Both the position numbers and the translations under genes were made by a program. Of a stretch of DNA of 64,000 bases, positions 63,001 to 64,000 are shown piece by piece (positions within the stretch are counted from its first letter, which is position 1; every line of letters starts with the position of its first letter). The notes below the pieces were generated by a model that worked only from the letters and a program-made list of their open reading frames with translations, was not told the origin of the DNA and did not search any database. The stretch is from positions 104,263,001 to 104,327,000 of the forward strand of contig NC_134141.1 in assembly GCF_033958435.1 (NCBI RefSeq), written 5' to 3'. Source of the DNA: Carettochelys insculpta (lineage: Eukaryota > Chordata > Testudines > Carettochelyidae).

Positions 63001-63638
63001 ATTATGTACTTGGTGATGGCTTTGAGTAGAATGCAGTCAGTGAAGAATGGGGCCACGCTAAATGATTAAATTTAAAAAACTGAATAGCTTATTCAATGAA
63101 CATAGATTATTCTGTATACCAAATGAGGCAAAGTTCCTGTGCGAAGTTTGTGATCATGTACATAAAGACTTTATAGTAAGGGGTATGAACAGGGAGCTAA
63201 ACTAGGGTTGTATAAGTAAATTTATTTCTGATGTTACTTAATTTATGAATGCTGAATTTAGCGACCTTAATGTTCTTTTCATATCATGGAGTTTTTGATG
63301 TAATAAATGTTATGTTGGTTTTTACCTCCCTAGGTTCTCCTATGCCTCTTGGCAGTCCCTATCCTAATCCAAGCTTTTTGACAACACCAGCACAAGGTCT
63401 TTTGTTTTCATTTTCGTTACTTTCTCAACTAGATTATTTATTTTTATAAAAAGTATCTGAATTAATCTGATTGTGTCCCTGTCTTAGGTATGCAGCCTCC
63501 TAGTATGTCAACCCCAGTGTTTGCTACAGGCAGTTCAATATCCCAGGCTGGTGCATCTATGAGTGGTATGATGGGCCCAGAGATTGTGTTTTCAGGAAAA
63601 CACAATGGCATCTGCATATATTTCTCTAGAATTATAGG
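38953..63638 (+). CDS. NUP155: NUP155 nucleoporin, exons 1-18 of a longer gene (3' end outside window)
   Basis: Nuclear pore complex protein of the inner ring scaffold; the family has an N-terminal beta-propeller followed by an alpha-solenoid and contacts NUP35/NUP53, POM121 and GLE1. Eighteen exons splice to one open frame of 2006 nt (668 codons plus 2 nt), about half of the usual ~1390 residues; it runs off the right edge. Recognised by near-identity to vertebrate NUP155 over the whole length, e.g. [17 protein letters not shown] at about residues 47-63, [11 protein letters not shown] at 93-103 and [20 protein letters not shown] in exon 13. All introns are GT-AG and every phase is consistent. 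The start at 38953 (MPAAMN) has G at -3; a second in-frame Met is at codon 5. Exon coordinates are given as separate entries. No frameshift or stop is seen, so the gene looks intact. CpG-island promoter, shared with WDR70. Confidence 0.97.
39707..40840 (-). mobile_element. Penelope-like fragment: RT thumb, GIY-YIG remnant and 3' tail
   Basis: On the minus strand: [20 protein letters not shown] with [17 protein letters not shown] (after the RT core, about 40530-40650), [15 protein letters not shown] near 40440, [16 protein letters not shown] near 40270, then the tail ending at 39707 (ACATGGCTACCCTTCACAG). Frameshifted throughout. Confidence 0.75.
40842..41140 (-). mobile_element. Second Penelope-like 3' tail, same strand, in tandem
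   Basis: The minus strand reads CATCTGACAAAGCGGGTCAT, CCCACAAAAGCTTATGCTCC, then, after a 146-bp insertion, ATAAGGTGCCACAGAACTT, ending at 40842. It lies directly 5' of the 39707-40840 copy in the same orientation. Confidence 0.7.
40923..41068 (-). mobile_element. Short retroposed Penelope-tail insertion with 11-bp target duplication
   Basis: Flanked by AACATATTTTG at 40912-40922 and 41069-41079. The insert on the minus strand carries GTCTGAAGAA..(C)CACTT-like sequence, GAAAGCTCACCTAATAAATT, and ends in AAGTGCTACTTGACTGC; the same tail type ends the 33080-33840 copy. It splits the 40842-41140 tail. Confidence 0.8.
41141..41295 (+). mobile_element. Penelope-like 3' tail in inverted orientation
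   Basis: The plus strand reads TTGATTGGAACTCCCTCCTT, GCATCGGACGAAGTGGGTCT, then CTATAAGGTGCCACAGGACT. Same region as 39707-39900 but on the other strand, abutting the minus-strand tail at about 41140. Confidence 0.75.
41693..41892. mobile_element. Half copy of the 26203-type palindromic MITE
   Basis: Carries the GGGTTCTTTTGAAGATGGGG arm, then the AT-rich middle and a terminal arm ending in AACAGCC, with about the same order as the right half of 26203-26529. The left half is absent. More diverged, since TTCGAA has become TTTGAA or TTCAAA. Confidence 0.75.
42287..42424 (+). CDS. NUP155: NUP155 exon 2 (residues 46-92)
   Basis: Acceptor TTCCAG after a T-rich tract. Encodes [17 protein letters not shown] and PPELVEQFG. 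Donor C|GTATCC splits the His codon completed in exon 3. Confidence 0.97.
42425..45262 (+). other. NUP155 introns 2 and 3 (interrupted by exon 3)
   Basis: AT-rich. Bases 42775-42890 resemble an interspersed repeat with alternating TTAATCA-type motifs, and 43360-43440 resembles a second old repeat (CATGAAAGACCTTGGAAGTG). Otherwise nothing recognisable. Confidence 0.5.
43972..44068 (+). CDS. NUP155: NUP155 exon 3 (residues 92-124)
   Basis: Encodes [17 protein letters not shown] and [12 protein letters not shown], hallmark beta-propeller sequence of the family. Donor GG|GTATGT, phase 2. Confidence 0.97.
45263..45333 (+). CDS. NUP155: NUP155 exon 4 (residues 124-148)
   Basis: 71-nt exon encoding [19 protein letters not shown]. 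Donor G|GTAATA, phase 1. Confidence 0.97.
45921..46013 (+). CDS. NUP155: NUP155 exon 5 (residues 148-179)
   Basis: Encodes [20 protein letters not shown] and the following GLSYANLQA. Donor G|GTGATT, phase 1. Confidence 0.97.
46494..47002. mobile_element. pogo/Tigger-like non-autonomous element
   Basis: Ends CAGTAAACTCTC and inverse GTAAACTCTC, with internal TTACCTGATATTC and ATTATCTGGCAT segments near the two ends. The interior is G+C-rich with tandem-like GCAGNNGCTCCCC units. The TA flanks are not preserved. Confidence 0.6.
47610..48029. mobile_element. MITE with GGCTACAG-type ends
   Basis: Left end AGCTACAGTTACACTA and right end inverse of GGCTACGGCTATACTAG; flanked by ATA at 47607-47609 and 48030-48032. 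Contains a directly repeated ~55-bp unit with TCTTGACAAAACAGGCACC near 47767 and 47815. Confidence 0.8.
48077..48113. repeat. (GTTT)n microsatellite next to NUP155 exon 6
   Basis: About nine imperfect units ending 7 bp before the exon 6 acceptor; it makes up most of the splice-site pyrimidine tract. Confidence 0.9.
48121..48287 (+). CDS. NUP155: NUP155 exon 6 (residues 179-234)
   Basis: Encodes [19 protein letters not shown] and [17 protein letters not shown]. The acceptor follows a GTTT microsatellite that supplies the pyrimidine-rich tract. Donor CAG|GTGAAT, phase 0. Confidence 0.97.
48780..49230. repeat. C-rich degenerate tandem repeat block
   Basis: Irregular units of roughly 40-70 bp built around CTCCTGCAC, CCCAGA and CAGAATC-like words. 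Shorter similar blocks occur at 35590-35780 and 54240-54420, and on the opposite strand near 53330-53480. ORFs within it are proline-rich in all frames and are not genes. Confidence 0.6.
49949..50054 (+). CDS. NUP155: NUP155 exon 7 (residues 235-270)
   Basis: Encodes [18 protein letters not shown] and LLQFTFSED. Donor G|GTAGGT, phase 1. Confidence 0.97.
50198..50622. mobile_element. Palindromic MITE with TTCCTTCGAAGGAAG arms
   Basis: Terminal arms pair over GTCTACAC..CTTTCTTCGAAGG and inner arms over the GGGAGTAAGGGGACTTCGAAG region. Flanked by AAT at 50195-50197 and 50623-50625. Includes an AC run at 50304-50320. In NUP155 intron 7. Confidence 0.85.
51037..51110 (+). CDS. NUP155: NUP155 exon 8 (residues 270-294)
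   Basis: Encodes [19 protein letters not shown]. Phase 0 donor CAG|GTATAT. Confidence 0.97.
51472..51563 (+). CDS. NUP155: NUP155 exon 9 (residues 295-325)
   Basis: Encodes [19 protein letters not shown] and [11 protein letters not shown]. Donor AG|GTAATA, phase 2. Confidence 0.97.
51734..51831 (+). CDS. NUP155: NUP155 exon 10 (residues 325-358)
   Basis: Encodes [20 protein letters not shown] and [10 protein letters not shown]. Donor G|GTAAGA, phase 1. Confidence 0.97.
52263..52415 (+). CDS. NUP155: NUP155 exon 11 (residues 358-409)
   Basis: Encodes [26 protein letters not shown] and [12 protein letters not shown]. Donor G|GTAAAG, phase 1. Confidence 0.97.
52979..53079 (+). CDS. NUP155: NUP155 exon 12 (residues 409-442)
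   Basis: Encodes [20 protein letters not shown] and PMMETQ. Donor CAG|GTAGCA, phase 0. Confidence 0.97.
53080..54644 (+). other. NUP155 intron 12, repeat-derived
   Basis: From about 53195 it carries a TGTGCACCATTATGGAG segment seen also near 35820, then G-rich and C-rich blocks (53330-53480 and 54240-54420) of the same moderately repeated type found at 48780-49230. No gene is supported; the ORFs here overlap in several frames. Confidence 0.55.
54645..54815 (+). CDS. NUP155: NUP155 exon 13 (residues 443-499)
   Basis: Encodes [15 protein letters not shown] and [11 protein letters not shown], the end of the propeller region. Donor CAG|GTATGT, phase 0. Confidence 0.97.
55133..55365. mobile_element. 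Palindromic MITE fragment (GCATGCTAAAAATAG arms)
   Basis: The arm GAGCATGCTAAAAATAG near 55157 pairs with GTTTTTAGCATGCCATC near 55263. Outer ends are AGATATACCT and inverse-like sequence near 55345. In NUP155 intron 13. Confidence 0.6.
55633..55969. mobile_element. MITE with GGCTTGTCTTCACT ends
   Basis: Left end GGCTTGTCTTCACTGCTT and right end inverse of AGGCTTGTCTCACTTC. TCAGG occurs on both sides, but which bases are target duplication is unclear. Confidence 0.6.
56061..56171 (+). CDS. NUP155: NUP155 exon 14 (residues 500-536)
   Basis: Encodes [18 protein letters not shown] and [11 protein letters not shown]. Donor CAG|GTGAGT, phase 0. Confidence 0.97.
57387..57603. mobile_element. MITE fragment (CAGGCTATGTCAACAC end)
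   Basis: Left end CAGGCTATGTCAACACTAG and right end inverse of CAGTCTATGCTACACAA; the middle contains TTTTTCACACCCTAATCAGT, shared with a fragment near 6325. In NUP155 intron 14. Confidence 0.5.
57732..57826 (+). CDS. NUP155: NUP155 exon 15 (residues 537-568)
   Basis: Cysteine-rich segment [20 protein letters not shown] followed by WATRAFF. Donor AG|GTAAGT, phase 2. Confidence 0.97.
58432..58520 (+). CDS. NUP155: NUP155 exon 16 (residues 568-598)
   Basis: Encodes [10 protein letters not shown] and [16 protein letters not shown], the Pro/Ser-rich linker. Donor A|GTGAGT, phase 1. Confidence 0.95.
58540..58554. repeat. (AT)7 run 20 bp after the exon 16 donor
   Basis: Short AT dinucleotide run followed by a T tract. 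Confidence 0.85.
59422..59790. mobile_element. hAT-like MITE
   Basis: Left TCGATAGGCAACCTGTGG and right inverse of CAATGGCCAACCTAGG; flanks CCCAGACT and TCTAGACT agree at six of eight bases, as in a decayed 8-bp duplication. In NUP155 intron 16. Confidence 0.6.
60041..60290. mobile_element. MITE related to 9862-10133
   Basis: Begins GGCTACGTTTCCACATGCCC, has a TTCCAGAAGGGGCATGG hairpin-like start, GCCTCATTAGCATATGGC and GGAGTCTGGAAGAATCTC. The right boundary is approximate; no target duplication could be assigned. Confidence 0.6.
61131..61145. repeat. Poly-C tract (15 C)
   Basis: Fifteen consecutive C within the G+C-rich block at 60960-61560. Confidence 0.9.
61678..62122. mobile_element. 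Palindromic MITE, same type as 11863-12256
   Basis: Shares with the 11863 copy the block GCGCCTCATTAGCATTAG and the CCTTTTCGAA-type inner arms. Ends GGGTGTGTCTACA and partner; flanked by ATA at 61675-61677 and 62123-62125. 445 bp. Confidence 0.88.
62878..62945 (+). mobile_element. MIR-like SINE 3' fragment
   Basis: TCTGGCTCAGTTCCCATGTG, TAAATTGGAGATAATACCAC and the following AATATTATGAAGGG match the conserved end of MIR-type SINEs. Confidence 0.6.
63334..63396 (+). CDS. NUP155: NUP155 exon 17, 63-nt symmetric exon (residues 598-619)
   Basis: Encodes [20 protein letters not shown] in the linker. Both ends are phase 1 and the length is 21 codons, so it could be skipped without a frameshift. 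The donor G|GTCTTT is weak beyond the invariant GT. Confidence 0.92.
63488..63638 (+). CDS. NUP155: NUP155 exon 18 (residues 619-669), last exon in window
   Basis: Encodes [14 protein letters not shown], then [20 protein letters not shown], conserved in the family. Donor GG|GTGAGT, phase 2. The following exon is not within the last 360 bases. Confidence 0.96.
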
Positions 63639-64000
63639 GTGAGTTCATGTAAAAGATGTTTAGCCTCTCAGTTCATAGAGTAGTATTTGTTTTTGATACT
63701 TTACTTCAGTTTAGTCACAAACACACACTTTTTAATTATTAACCTAGGTAATTCTAGTGGACTAGTGTAATCAGTCTTGCATGCTAGCTTTTCACTTCAG
63801 ATGTGTATTAGCCATTACTAACATATGTGCAAAATGACCAATCTGATGACCTCCTTCCTTCTCTCACACTGAGTAGCACCCAAGGTTATCCCACAGAAAG
63901 CATGTCATTACACATAGTAAAACAGAGCAGGTAAAGGAATAAGCAACAGTCATTTTTATTCTTTTTTCCGTACTGTTCCATGTGTTTCCCTTCCTCCTTG

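Larger units (their letters stand above)
58521..63333 (+). other. NUP155 intron 16, longest NUP155 intron in window
   Basis: Contains a hAT-like MITE (about 59422-59790), a TTCC-type MITE (about 60041-60290), a G/C-rich repeat block (60960-61560), a palindromic MITE (61678-62122) and an MIR-like tail (62878-62945). The remaining stretches show nothing recognisable. Confidence 0.8.

Noticed and set aside
1..64000. CRISPR array, operon, phage or endogenous retrovirus
   Set aside because: No regularly spaced repeats, no prokaryotic gene density, and no gag, pol or env blocks or paired LTRs were recognised.

Overview
The window is vertebrate nuclear DNA from a reptile, most likely a cryptodiran turtle. 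Two lines of evidence support this. The repeats include a SINE with a tRNA-like head and a CR1-like tail (22158-22385), CR1 LINE 3' ends, Penelope-like retroelements and 3-bp-TSD DNA transposons with GGCTGTG termini. The two genes found are a conserved vertebrate head-to-head pair, WDR70 and NUP155. Species cannot be fixed from the sequence alone, and a crocodilian is a weaker alternative.

Layout. The centre is a CpG-rich bidirectional promoter: the two start codons are separated by 160 bp (38793-38952). WDR70 runs leftward on the minus strand. Its first five coding exons (38741-38792, 34546-34608, 33862-33945, 26967-27087, 23244-23436) give an open frame of 171 residues, covering the N-terminal acidic region before the WD40 repeats. 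The rest of the gene lies beyond base 1, so bases 1-23243 are read as intron 5. NUP155 runs rightward on the plus strand. Eighteen coding exons between 38953 and 63638 give a continuous frame of about 668 residues (the N-terminal beta-propeller and the start of the linker to the alpha-solenoid), and the gene continues past base 64000. All splice phases join without a stop.

Both genes are housekeeping genes. NUP155 is an inner-ring scaffold nucleoporin. WDR70 is a nuclear WD40 protein known as a CRL4 substrate receptor in chromatin and DNA-repair work. No functional partnership between them is visible beyond the shared promoter.

The remainder, most of the window, is intron filled with transposable elements in layers: (1) a nearly full-length two-gene PIF/Harbinger element (27672-30651) and a second, truncated one (about 14352-16794); (2) several palindromic MITEs sharing its termini (11863-12256, 26203-26529, 41693-41892, 47610-48029, 50198-50622, 61678-62122); (3) pogo/Tigger-like MITEs with TA duplications (1197-1528, 25883-26160, 31153-31459, about 46494-47002); (4) Penelope-like GIY-YIG retroelement remains (2470-3305, 33080-33840, 39707-41295); (5) CR1 and other LINE remnants; and (6) hAT-like fragments. 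Several are nested with readable target-site duplications, so their relative ages can be ordered.

No RNA gene, CRISPR array, prokaryotic operon or clear new protein-coding system was found. The most interesting material is the transposon family structure, the Penelope cluster in NUP155 intron 1, and the compact shared promoter.
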